Shown here in pieces: positions 1-8,425 of a DNA stretch of 64,000 nucleotides. The notes beneath the pieces are model-generated. The model was not told where the DNA came from. It made no database searches and worked only from the letters and a program-made list of their open reading frames with translations. Numbering within the stretch: position 1 is the stretch's first letter; each line of letters begins with the position of its first letter. Both the position numbers and the translations under genes were made by a program. This stretch comes from Verrucomicrobiia bacterium (GTDB lineage Bacteria; Verrucomicrobiota; Verrucomicrobiia; Limisphaerales; JADLHS01): assembly GCA_011525685.1 (NCBI GenBank), contig WYBW01000022.1, positions 62,001-126,000 of the forward strand, in the 5' to 3' direction.

Positions 1-67
1 AACGCGAACAACCAGAGGCTTGGATTAGTCGGAATCAGTCGTCTCTTCGTGTGCATGGCATTTCCTT

Positions 68-1372
68 TCATTCTGGTTTCTTTGGAGTCGGGTTTTTGTT
101 GGCTTCGCTCGGAACGGTGGCCAGCAATGCTTCGAGTTCCGCTTGAGCGATGTTCAGTTCCAGCAATTTCTGCTGGTAGGCCAGCCGGGCTTCGGCCGTC
201 GTGCGCTGCGTGTCCAGCAGGTCAATGAAACCAAACTTTCCCTGCTCAAAACCTCCGCGCACCAACTCCAGCGCTTTCTCGGCTTTGGGCAGGATGCGTT
301 CGCGATAGCTGGTGACTTGTTCGACCGCAGCCCGAAACCGCTGGCTGGCCGTCCTCCATTCGCGCAGCAATCGCTGTTCGATCCCCGTGAGTTCGGCCTC
401 CGCGATGGAAACATTGGCGCGAGCCTCCTGCTTTTTGCCTTTCGCGCGGTCAAACAGTGGTATGGGCAAGGAAAAGTGGAGTTCCACAATGGATTCGTCG
501 GTTTCGCCGAGGCGTCCGCCAGCCACACCAACTTTGACATCGGGATACGGCTCAAGCCGCGCCCGGCGCAGCTCCAACTCGGCGCGGTCGCGTGCGGTGC
601 GCGCTCCGACCGAGCTTGGGTGCTGGGCGAGCCATCGCTCCGGCCCTTGGTCCAGCAAGGCCACATTCGCGGATTCGGCGAGCGTTCCCGTCAATCGCGT
701 GGACTGCAACTCCGGCTGGCCCAACAGCGTGGCGAAACCTTGCCGCGCCGCGACCACTTCGCGCCGAAAGCCGACGAGGTCCGTTCGCACTTGTTCCAAC
801 TGAATCTCCGCGCGCAACTGTTCCTGGTCGGAAGTCGCGCCCGCCTCGACCCGTTTGCGCGCGGTATCGGCGGATGACTCGGCAACCTTCACAAGATCGC
901 CCGCCGCCTCCACGAGCCGCTCGGCGGCCAGCACTTGAAAGAACGCCGCCTTGACATCGCGCACCAGTTCTACGCGACGCAACGCCAGTTCCGCCTCGCT
1001 CAGTTGCACGCCAGCGCCGCCAATTTTGCGGTCCAACGATTTTTTTCCGGGAAACGGCAACGACTGCGCCACGCCAATCGTTTGCTTGGCGTCGGGAAAG
1101 CCTCTGCCGTTGTTCACCTGCCATTCTTCGGCGGTGAGTTCCAACTCCGGGTTGGTCCAGAGTTTGGCCTGGTAAGCCCGTCCAGCAGCGGCTTCCACGC
1201 GACTGCCGGAAGCGCGCAGTTCCGGATTCTGCGCGAGGGCAATTTGAATGGCTGCGTCCAGCGTGATGGCATTCGTCAGCGGCGGCGCACCTTCGGCCCG
1301 CACCCACACGACCCCAAATCCAAGCGTGATCAACACGATCAACTTCCAAAAAACATTTCGACTCATAAACAT
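68..1372 (-). CDS. CzcC/CusC-type outer-membrane efflux protein
   Basis: About 434 residues, the usual size of a TolC-family outer-membrane factor (OMF), the outer channel of an RND metal pump. It has an N-terminal hydrophobic signal (MSRNVFWKLIVLITLGFG) followed by the typical opening 'ITLDAAIQIALAQNPELRA' and 'LWTNPELELTAEEW', then two long helical repeats. ATG codons occur at 1372 and 1366, either of which is possible. It is the last gene before the window edge on this strand, so its partner adaptor and pump genes may lie to the left. It is preceded by a small Cys-containing exported protein, as are two other OMF genes here. The family assignment is solid; the metal is unknown. Confidence 0.9.
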   Translation of the reverse strand: MFMSRNVFWKLIVLITLGFGVVWVRAEGAPPLTNAITLDAAIQIALAQNPELRASGSRVEAAAGRAYQAKLWTNPELELTAEEWQVNNGRGFPDAKQTIGVAQSLPFPGKKSLDRKIGGAGVQLSEAELALRRVELVRDVKAAFFQVLAAERLVEAAGDLVKVAESSADTARKRVEAGATSDQEQLRAEIQLEQVRTDLVGFRREVVAARQGFATLLGQPELQSTRLTGTLAESANVALLDQGPERWLAQHPSSVGARTARDRAELELRRARLEPYPDVKVGVAGGRLGETDESIVELHFSLPIPLFDRAKGKKQEARANVSIAEAELTGIEQRLLREWRTASQRFRAAVEQVTSYRERILPKAEKALELVRGGFEQGKFGFIDLLDTQRTTAEARLAYQQKLLELNIAQAELEALLATVPSEANKNPTPKKPE

Positions 1373-1439
1373 TCTCAAACCGAATCAACCAAATGGGAAA
1401 ACAAACGCGGTGTGCGGACACACCACGACTAGGAAGGCC

Positions 1440-1456
1440 GTCCCGTGATACGGGAC
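1440..1456 (-). terminator. Short hairpin after the 1460-1867 gene
   Basis: Seven-base perfect inverted repeat (GTCCCGT/ACGGGAC, 3-nt loop) directly downstream of the minus-strand stop codon at 1460. There is no clear T-run, so termination is uncertain; it could also be an intercistronic stabilising hairpin. Confidence 0.3.
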
Positions 1457-1459
1457 GAA

Positions 1460-1867
1460 TCAGGAAGCGAGGGAGGGAGCACGCGCAGGAAGCGCCGTGC
1501 GATGAACAAATTGGAAGGTATGAACCAGTTCGGGCGGGGCAACGCTCCACTCAATTAGGCCGCCGGACTTGAGCGAGAGCCGCTCATCGCAAGCATCGGT
1601 GGCGAACAGTGGAGCAAGCTCGATAGCTAGAGCTTCAGGCGCGATGACACGAATATCGGCGGCTTGAAGACCGCCCGACGTCACCCAATCGCAGACGCGT
1701 GAATCGGCGTGTCCACCGGATTCGGAGTCGGAAGGACAGCCCGCGCTGGCGTGGCTGCCAGTTTCGTGAAAAAATCCGGTCTTCGCCAACTGACAATGCG
1801 CTGCGCAGGCAAACCAATTCACCAGCAGCGTCAACGTCAGCAATGTTTTCAGGCCACGCACCGGCAT
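1460..1867 (-). CDS. Small exported Cys/His protein preceding an OMF gene
   Basis: About 135 residues from the ATG at 1867; a TTG 30 bases upstream is less likely. An N-terminal hydrophobic signal (KTLLTLTLLVNWFACAAHC) is followed by Cys and His residues scattered through a low-complexity middle. The tail 'RTALPARAPSLAS' is identical to that of the protein at 7909-8301, and both genes lie immediately upstream of a CzcC-type OMF gene. No known domain was recognised. A role in metal binding or sensing in the periplasm is inferred only from composition and position. Confidence 0.7.
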   Translation of the reverse strand: MPVRGLKTLLTLTLLVNWFACAAHCQLAKTGFFHETGSHASAGCPSDSESGGHADSRVCDWVTSGGLQAADIRVIAPEALAIELAPLFATDACDERLSLKSGGLIEWSVAPPELVHTFQFVHRTALPARAPSLAS

Positions 1868-1947
1868 ATTGATACTGGTTCTCAAGGATCGGTTCAACTT
1901 TTATTTGAGCGCTTACACTTTTTCGCCTTTTCGTGCCCCGCCCCGTC

Positions 1948-2397
1948 TCAATGATCGCAGATGCACGCATACTCGGCGCGCTTGCATTCGCCGCAGGTGT
2001 GCATGTCCAGTTTGAAACGGAGGTTCACCGGCTTGGCTTCGGCGGTCTGCTTGAATTGCACGACGACGTTGTAGCCTTCGCCATCGGGCAGCTTGGTCTT
2101 GCTGACGAGCGAGTCGCCCTTCTTCTCGAACTGAAGCGTCTCCTTGCCGCTCTTGGCGTCGGCGATGGCCGTCACAGTTTGCGTGGTGGCGGCGACCGGC
2201 TTCATGTCGTGGTTGTAGAAGTTGATGGTGACGGTGCGGTCCTTCTCGACCACGAACTCGGCGTGCGGCTCGGTCTTGTCGAGCAGGCGTCCGCCCTTGG
2301 GCGTGGCTTTGTGTTCGTGTTTGTCGGCGGCGTTGACGGTGAGTAACCCGACGCACAGGGCGGCGGCCAGTGTGAGGATACGGAGGTGTGTTTTCAT
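1948..2397 (-). CDS. Exported metal-binding-like protein with C-terminal Cys/His cluster
   Basis: 149 residues beginning MKTHLRILTLAAALCVGLL, a clear signal peptide. The mature part starts with a His/Lys-rich segment (DKHEHKATPKGG) and ends with 'CGECKRAEYACICDH', four Cys plus a His in 15 residues, which looks like a metal site. The middle resembles a small beta-sandwich. The gene starts 10 bp after the stop of the CzcA-type pump at 2408-5620, so it is probably co-transcribed as a periplasmic accessory. The family was not recognised. Confidence 0.75.
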   Translation of the reverse strand: MKTHLRILTLAAALCVGLLTVNAADKHEHKATPKGGRLLDKTEPHAEFVVEKDRTVTINFYNHDMKPVAATTQTVTAIADAKSGKETLQFEKKGDSLVSKTKLPDGEGYNVVVQFKQTAEAKPVNLRFKLDMHTCGECKRAEYACICDH

Positions 2398-2407
2398 GTT
2401 TCTATGG

Positions 2408-5400
2408 TTATGCGGACGGCGCGGGCGTAGCGTCGGGAGATGGTCCGCCTTCACCCGAAGGGGATTCCGCAGGCGCGTCGTCCGCAGATTGTTTTCGTCT
2501 TTCCAGCCACTCGTAGAGCGTGGGGAGCAGAACGAGCGTGAGGAACGTGGAACTCAGGATGCCACCGATGACGACGGTGGCGAGCGGGCGCTGGACTTCC
2601 GCGCCCGCGCCGCTGGCAATCGCCATTGGGACGAAACCGAGCGAAGCCACGAGCGCTGTCATCAGCACCGGGCGCAAGCGCGTCATCGCGCCTTCGCGGA
2701 CGCAATCGGTCAGGCTGTGTGTGTGGCCTTGTTCCCGCAGCAGGTTGAAATAGGAAATCATCATCAAGCCGTTGAGCACGGCGACGCCGGAGAGCGCGAT
2801 GAATCCGACGCCCGCCGAGATGCTGAATGGCAGATCGCGCAGCCACAGCGCGAACACGCCGCCGGTCACGGCGAGCGGGATGCCCGTATAGACGAGCAAC
2901 GTCTGCCGCAGACTGCCCAGCGCCATGAACACGAGCACGAAGATGAGTCCGAGCGCGACCGGCACAACGATGGCCAGCCGGGCGCGGGCTTCCTGCAAGT
3001 TCTTGAACTGTCCGCCGAACTCGATGGTGTAGCCGTCGGGCAGTTCGATCTGCTCGGCGACCTTCTTCTGCGCTTCGAGGACGAAGCTCTCCACGTCGCG
3101 TCCGCGCAGGTTCACCATGATGGCGGCGCGGCGCTGGCTGTATTCGCGCGCGATGGCGGCGACCTGTTCGACCACTTTGAAATCGGCGACTTGGCCAAGC
3201 GTTAGCAGACCGCCGTCGTCCACGCGCACGGGCAGGCGCTTGAGATCGTCAATCTTCTCGCGCAACTCCTCGCTCAAGCGGACCACGATGTCGAAGCGCC
3301 GGTTGCCCTCGATGAGCTTGCCGACTTCCTGCCCGGCCAGCGCGGTGTTCACCACGCGGTTCAATTCGGCGGCGTGCAGGTTGTATTTGCTCATGGCCTC
3401 GCGCTTGGGGACGATTTCCAGCAATGGCGATTTGCCGAGCGCATCAAATTCCACGTCTGCCGCGCCGGGAATCTTTTCCAGAATCTCCCGTGTCTCGCTG
3501 GCGACTTTCTCAATCACCGCGAAGTCCTCACCAAACACTTTTACCGCGATGTCGGCGCGCGTGCCTTCAAGGATTTCGTTGAAGCGCATCTCAATGGGCT
3601 GGCTAAACAGGTGGCCTTCGCCGGGGACGGCCTTGCCGAGTTCCTCGGTCATCAACGCGGCGAGGGCTTCCTTGCCGATTGGCGAGCCGCCCACCTTGCG
3701 CCATTTGTCGAGCGGCTTGAACATGATGTAAGTGTCCGCCACGTTGACGCCCATCGGGTCGCTCGCGATTTCGGCCGTGCCAAGCCGGCTGAAGACGTAA
3801 TCCACCTCCGGGAATTTCTCCAGGAGCAGCTTCTCGCCGCGCTTTTGCATGTCCACGCTGGCGTCAATGCCGATGCTCGTGGTTCGGATCATGTGCGTGG
3901 CGAACGAGCCTTCATCGAGCTGCGGGACGAACTCCGCGCCCAACCGGCTGAACACGAGCGCGGCCAGGGCGAGCAGCGCGACCGCCGCGCCGGTGACGGG
4001 CCAACGGGCGCGGAAGGAGAAGTTCAAGACCGGCGCGTAGAGCTTCTTGGCGAACTTCACGAGGAAGGAATCCTTCTCGCTGATGTTACCGCCCAGCAGA
4101 TACGAGCAGAGCGCCGGCATGAGCGAGAGCGCCAGCGCCAGCGCACCGACGAGCGCGAAGATGACGGTGATCGCCATCGGCTTGAACATCTTCCCCTCGA
4201 TGCCGGTGAGAGCGAGGATCGGGAAATAGACCACTGTGATGATGACCACGCCGAAGAACATCGGGCTGGCGACTTCCTTCGCGGCCACGAGAACTTCGTG
4301 AGCGCGCTCGTTCGCGGTGAGACGGCGCTTGAGTTTGTGCTGCCGTTCCGCGAGATGGCGGATGATGTTTTCGACCATCACGACCGCGCCATCAATGATG
4401 AGTCCGAAATCAATCGCACCGAGGCTCATCAAATTGCCGCTCACCTTGCCCTGCACCATGCCGGTCATGGCGAAAAGCAATGAAAGCGGAATGGCGAGCG
4501 CGACGATGAGTGCCGCGCGCCAGTTTCCGAGCATGACGAGCAACACAACGACGACGAGAATCGCGCCCTCAAACAAGCTCGTCTCGACCGTGCGGATGGT
4601 GCGGTCCACGAGCACGGTGCGGTCATAGACGGGGATGATCGTCACGCCGGAGGGCAGCTTGGGCTGAAGCTCCTTGAGCTTGGCGTCCACCCGTTTGGCG
4701 ACAAGCCGGCTGTTCTCGCCAGCGAGCATGAGGGCCGAACCCAGCACAGCCTCCTCGCCATTGTAAGTGGCCGTGCCCGTGCGAACGGCCTTGCCAATGC
4801 CAACCTCGGCAACGTCCTTGACCCGCAGCGGGGTGGCGCGTGCGCCGAATTTCAATGGCAGGTTCGCGATTTCGTCGGCCGTTTGCACACGCCCTGCCGC
4901 GCGCACCACGACCGTTTCGCCGCCGAGTTGAATGGCGCTGCCGCCCGCGTTCTCGACGTTCTCGCCGATGGCGTCGGCGATTTCGCTGAACGACATGCCC
5001 ACGCTCTTGAGCTTGTCGGGATTGGGCTGAATGATGATCTGCTTCTCGTAGCCGCCCTGCGAGTTGACTTCCGCCAGGCCGGGCGTCGAGCGGAGTCGCG
5101 GCTTGATGACGTAATCGTGGATGAGCTTGAGTTCCATCAACTGCGCCTCGCGCGTGGGCGGCATGTTGGTCGCGCCCTTTTCGTATTCGACCACGTAGTA
5201 GTAAATTTCGCCGAGACCGGTGCTGATGGGCGCGAGCTTGGGCGTGAGGCCTGGCGGTAGTTCATCAATCACCGTCTGCAAGCGTTCGCTGACGAGTTGG
5301 CGCGACCGGTAGATGTCCGTGCCGTCCTCGAAGATGAGGTTCACCTGCGAGAGTCCGAACTTGGAGAGCGAGCGCAACTCGGTGAGGCCGGGGATGCCCG

Positions 5401-5620
5401 CCATCTCGTTCTCGATGGGGAAGGTGACGAGCTTCTCAATTTCCTCCGGCGCAAGCGCGGGAACGGAGGTGTTGACCTGCACCTGGATGTTGGTGATGTC
5501 CGGGACGGCGTCAATCGGCAGCCGCAACGCGGACCAAACACCGATGCCGACCAGGACGAGCGTCGCGAGCAGCACGAACACACGCTGGCGGACGGAAAAT
5601 TCAAGGAGGCGATTAAGCAT
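2408..5620 (-). CDS. czcA: HME-RND heavy-metal efflux pump, CzcA type
   Basis: 1070 residues, the normal length for CzcA. It opens with MLNRLLEFSVRQRVFVLLATLVLVGIG-type TM1 sequence and the conserved 'LPIDAVPDITNIQVQVNT'. The TM4 proton-relay motif reads DFGLIIDGAVVMVEN, with both Asp and the Glu present, the arrangement seen in divalent-cation (Zn/Co/Cd/Ni) CzcA pumps rather than the Cu(I)/Ag(I) CusA class. It lies 12 bp downstream of its adaptor gene and forms the inner-membrane part of a CzcCBA operon (7782 down to 2408). Exact metal specificity is inferred from the motif only. The C-terminus is a short acidic/proline tail. Confidence 0.93.
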   Translation of the reverse strand: MLNRLLEFSVRQRVFVLLATLVLVGIGVWSALRLPIDAVPDITNIQVQVNTSVPALAPEEIEKLVTFPIENEMAGIPGLTELRSLSKFGLSQVNLIFEDGTDIYRSRQLVSERLQTVIDELPPGLTPKLAPISTGLGEIYYYVVEYEKGATNMPPTREAQLMELKLIHDYVIKPRLRSTPGLAEVNSQGGYEKQIIIQPNPDKLKSVGMSFSEIADAIGENVENAGGSAIQLGGETVVVRAAGRVQTADEIANLPLKFGARATPLRVKDVAEVGIGKAVRTGTATYNGEEAVLGSALMLAGENSRLVAKRVDAKLKELQPKLPSGVTIIPVYDRTVLVDRTIRTVETSLFEGAILVVVVLLVMLGNWRAALIVALAIPLSLLFAMTGMVQGKVSGNLMSLGAIDFGLIIDGAVVMVENIIRHLAERQHKLKRRLTANERAHEVLVAAKEVASPMFFGVVIITVVYFPILALTGIEGKMFKPMAITVIFALVGALALALSLMPALCSYLLGGNISEKDSFLVKFAKKLYAPVLNFSFRARWPVTGAAVALLALAALVFSRLGAEFVPQLDEGSFATHMIRTTSIGIDASVDMQKRGEKLLLEKFPEVDYVFSRLGTAEIASDPMGVNVADTYIMFKPLDKWRKVGGSPIGKEALAALMTEELGKAVPGEGHLFSQPIEMRFNEILEGTRADIAVKVFGEDFAVIEKVASETREILEKIPGAADVEFDALGKSPLLEIVPKREAMSKYNLHAAELNRVVNTALAGQEVGKLIEGNRRFDIVVRLSEELREKIDDLKRLPVRVDDGGLLTLGQVADFKVVEQVAAIAREYSQRRAAIMVNLRGRDVESFVLEAQKKVAEQIELPDGYTIEFGGQFKNLQEARARLAIVVPVALGLIFVLVFMALGSLRQTLLVYTGIPLAVTGGVFALWLRDLPFSISAGVGFIALSGVAVLNGLMMISYFNLLREQGHTHSLTDCVREGAMTRLRPVLMTALVASLGFVPMAIASGAGAEVQRPLATVVIGGILSSTFLTLVLLPTLYEWLERRKQSADDAPAESPSGEGGPSPDATPAPSA

Positions 5621-5632
5621 ATCAGTGGGAAA

Positions 5633-6451
5633 TTAGTGCGAATGACCGCCGCCTTTGGTGGCGCGGAGTTCTATGAGATAAAAAGTTTCGACCGGCTTGC
5701 TGACGACTGAATCGCCAGCCAGCAAACCGTCGGTGATTTCCAAGAGGCCACTGGCTTCTGAACCGACTTTGACCGCCGTGCGGAAATAGGCGTCGCCGTT
5801 GACCACATAAACAAATGTTCCTTCCGAAGTCCGCAGCAGCGCGGAGCGGGGAATCACCGTAACGACATCTTCGCGTGGCAGGGTGACGATGGCGGAAAGA
5901 AACTCGCCCGGCTTCATCTTCTCCGTCGCGTTGGTCACGCCGACGATGACTTCGGATTCGCCCAGGGTCTGCGCCTTTTCCACCGCGAGAACGACACCGG
6001 CCAGCGATTCATTGGAGCGCGTTTGAATTTGAACCGGTTGGCCCGTGCGGAGCGCCGCAGCATTGTCCAAAGTCACAAACCCCGAACCATGAACGTCGCA
6101 ACCCGCATGGTCATCGTCACGGATGGCATGGTGATGCTTTTCCCCGAACACCTGCATATTGAAGCGAATTTGTGACGGGAGCTTTTGCTCCATCACCTCG
6201 GTGACCTCGACGCCGAGAATTTTACGCGTCTCGTCGGTGACGATGACGCCTTTGCCCGCCATGAACGATGCGCCAGAGGGAGACTCCGCGCCGTGTCCGT
6301 GGCCGTCGTCTTTGCTTTCCGCTTTTTCCGCGCCATGATCATGTCCGTCACCTTCCTTGTGGGCGTCACTCTCCTTGCGACCGCAGCCAACGAACAACGA
6401 GGTCGTGACAACCAATGCGGGAATCAACGCCATCCAGCGGTGACGAGTCAT
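5633..6451 (-). CDS. CzcB-like periplasmic adaptor lipoprotein, unusually short
   Basis: 272 residues against about 400 for typical membrane-fusion proteins. The lipobox is 'LFVGC', followed by a His/Asp/Glu-rich segment (HDHGAEKAESKDDGHGHG) and a beta-barrel with a membrane-proximal region (VIPRSALLRTSEGTFVYVV). The lipoyl/coiled-coil hairpin that normally docks onto the outer-membrane channel is not evident between the N-terminal strand and 'LDNAAALRTGQPVQI'; a His/Asp/Cys patch (EKHHHAIRDDDHAGCDVHG) sits there instead. The start overlaps the stop of the OMF gene by 4 bp (ATGA), so the two are translationally coupled. It ends with GGGHSH. Confidence 0.85.
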   Translation of the reverse strand: MTRHRWMALIPALVVTTSLFVGCGRKESDAHKEGDGHDHGAEKAESKDDGHGHGAESPSGASFMAGKGVIVTDETRKILGVEVTEVMEQKLPSQIRFNMQVFGEKHHHAIRDDDHAGCDVHGSGFVTLDNAAALRTGQPVQIQTRSNESLAGVVLAVEKAQTLGESEVIVGVTNATEKMKPGEFLSAIVTLPREDVVTVIPRSALLRTSEGTFVYVVNGDAYFRTAVKVGSEASGLLEITDGLLAGDSVVSKPVETFYLIELRATKGGGHSH

Positions 6452-7782
6452 TTCTTTTCCTCCGTCGCGGTGCTCGCCAGTGGCGGAGTCAGGCCGGTGA
6501 GCAGTTCGATTTGCGCTGCTGCTTCCAATGCTTCCCTTTTCGTGTCGAGCAGACCTTCGACGGCTTCGAGGTATTGCTTCTGCAATTCGACAAACGTGGC
6601 AATCGGCACTGCTCCCAAGCGGTAATGCCGGTCAGCGAGTTCGGCGGCTTCCTTGAAATGTTGCACCGAGTCGGGTCGCCACTTCGTCATGTCGCGCAAC
6701 TTGGCCTCGTAGGTCAGCGCGGCTTGCGTCGCCAGCCGTTCGGCCTCTCGTTGCGTGACGTAGAAGGAGGTCTCGGCCTGCGTCTGTCGCGCTTTCGCCG
6801 CGTCAATGATCCCTGTGTTCCGATTCCACAACGGCAAGGGAAGTGAAACACTGACGCCGATGATTTGCTCGCGGTCGCCGCCGACTTTTTCCTCAGAGAG
6901 TGCCGGCCCGACCGAGATGGCCGGGTAACGCTCGTTTTTCGCGAGATCAACCCGGAAGCCCTGTTGTGCGAGTTCAACCGCGCGCAAACGCACCTCGTAG
7001 CTGTTGGTGCGGGCGCGGGCGACGAGGCTCTCAACATTCTCCACCCGGCGGAACGCTAGTTGTGCCTTGCCTACTGACAGTCGCGTCTCGGTCGCGACAC
7101 CGCGCAGTTGATTAAGCTCAAGCAGCGCAGATTGCGCAGCAAGGGTCGCCTCGCTCGCCTTGCGTTGCGCGTTCAACTCTGTCGCTTCGATGACGCGGGT
7201 TTCGAGCAACGGAGTCAGCCCCGCCGGATCACGTTGCACCAGCACTTCGCGCAATGCCTTGAAGCGTTCGGCAACCTCGCCCGACGCTGCCGCCTTCTCC
7301 TGGGCGGCGAACAGTCCATAGCCCAAGGTGCGAACGCGCGCGGTCAGCGCAAGCTTGAATCGTTCGTAGCCAAGCGTGGCCAGTTCAATGTCGCGGTTGG
7401 CGATGGCCTTGCGTAATCCAATTCGCCCCGGCCACTCGAACGGTTGCACGATGGACGCCGACCACGCGACCCCTTCGGCGGAAAGCCCGCCGCCCGTCAC
7501 ACGCTTCTGGCCTACGCCGCCGCTGAGTTCGGGATTGGCCCATGCCCCGGCGGTTTTGCGTCCGCCCTTGGCGGCGGCGATTTCCGCTTCATAGAATTTG
7601 AGTTCAGGATTCTTCTCCAACGCCTCGGCGACCAGCGCGTCCAATGTCAAAGAGACGGTGGCGCTGGCAGCAGAGTTGGTTGGGGACGCTTCCTGCGCTC
7701 GCCCAAGGGGAAGGCTCAAACTAAAGGCAAGTGCTGCCACAGCGGATTGGCGACACAAAATGACGACGAATGGTTGCTTCAT
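6448..7782 (-). CDS. CzcC-type outer-membrane efflux protein
   Basis: 444 residues with a signal peptide (MKQPFVVILCRQSAVAALAF) and OMF features: 'LTLDALVAEALEKNPELKF', 'GAWANPELSGGVGQ', and the second-repeat signature 'LPLPLWNRNTGIIDAAKA'. First gene of the czcCBA-type set, overlapping the adaptor gene start by 4 bp. The gene 126 bp upstream encodes a small exported Cys protein of the same family that precedes the OMF at 68-1372. Confidence 0.92.
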   Translation of the reverse strand: MKQPFVVILCRQSAVAALAFSLSLPLGRAQEASPTNSAASATVSLTLDALVAEALEKNPELKFYEAEIAAAKGGRKTAGAWANPELSGGVGQKRVTGGGLSAEGVAWSASIVQPFEWPGRIGLRKAIANRDIELATLGYERFKLALTARVRTLGYGLFAAQEKAAASGEVAERFKALREVLVQRDPAGLTPLLETRVIEATELNAQRKASEATLAAQSALLELNQLRGVATETRLSVGKAQLAFRRVENVESLVARARTNSYEVRLRAVELAQQGFRVDLAKNERYPAISVGPALSEEKVGGDREQIIGVSVSLPLPLWNRNTGIIDAAKARQTQAETSFYVTQREAERLATQAALTYEAKLRDMTKWRPDSVQHFKEAAELADRHYRLGAVPIATFVELQKQYLEAVEGLLDTKREALEAAAQIELLTGLTPPLASTATEEKK

Positions 7783-7908
7783 AATTTTCTAAACGGACAT
7801 GGCCCAAACTGACAAACTAAACCGAGTTGAACGACAAATGGACAAAACGTGGGCGCGAAAAAGCGCCTGATACGAATGGGAAAAGTCCGCAGCGGAAGCC
7901 GGGACTAA

Positions 7909-8301
7909 TTATGAAGCGAGCGAAGGAGCACGGGCAGGAAGGGCCGTGCGCGAACTAAACTGCCAAGATGTGGTTAACCCTGGTGGAGCGGCGGTCAAGA
8001 TGCCGATGCAAACTTCAGCGGGTAAAGTGGTCACCAAATCCAACAGTGGCGTGGACGTGATCGGCTGCAAGTCCGGCAACGGGAGCGTCACCCGAAATTG
8101 CGCGGTTCTGTATTCGGATTTCTCGACCGAACAGCAGCCAGCATCAGCAGGTTTCTCTGAACTTTGTTCACCGTGGCAATTGCTGTCCGTCAGACAGGCG
8201 AGGAATTCAAAGCCAGGAACGGATTCCAGACGGCAATGCGAGGTCATCGGCAGCCAGGCAAAGGCCGCCAACACGAATAGTATGTTCTTTAATGACCGCA
8301 C
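7909..8301 (-). CDS. Small exported Cys protein preceding an OMF gene
   Basis: 130 residues from a GTG at 8301. The signal peptide (MRSLKNILFVLAAFAWLPM) is followed by seven or so Cys/His positions including an adjacent pair (DAGCCSVEKSEY). The last residues 'RTALPARAPSLAS' match the protein at 1460-1867 exactly, and the corresponding DNA is also similar. It lies directly upstream of the OMF gene of the CzcCBA operon. There is no recognised domain; it is probably a periplasmic accessory. Confidence 0.72.
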   Translation of the reverse strand: MRSLKNILFVLAAFAWLPMTSHCRLESVPGFEFLACLTDSNCHGEQSSEKPADAGCCSVEKSEYRTAQFRVTLPLPDLQPITSTPLLDLVTTLPAEVCIGILTAAPPGLTTSWQFSSRTALPARAPSLAS

Positions 8302-8425
8302 GACAATAATTGATAGCGGAACGGCACTATCTGTTCAAACAAAAACATTCCGTCCACAACACAACATCGCCGAAATCCAGCACTTCTTGAGCCGAATTCA
8401 ACCAACCTGCCTTCATGTTGTGTTT

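Noticed and set aside
1-67. Possible partial gene at the left edge
   Set aside because: Too short to support; no recognisable reading frame or signal.
3374-4483. 369-codon plus-strand frame opposite the CzcA gene
   Set aside because: Same kind of shadow; composition is biased and the opposite strand carries conserved RND sequence.
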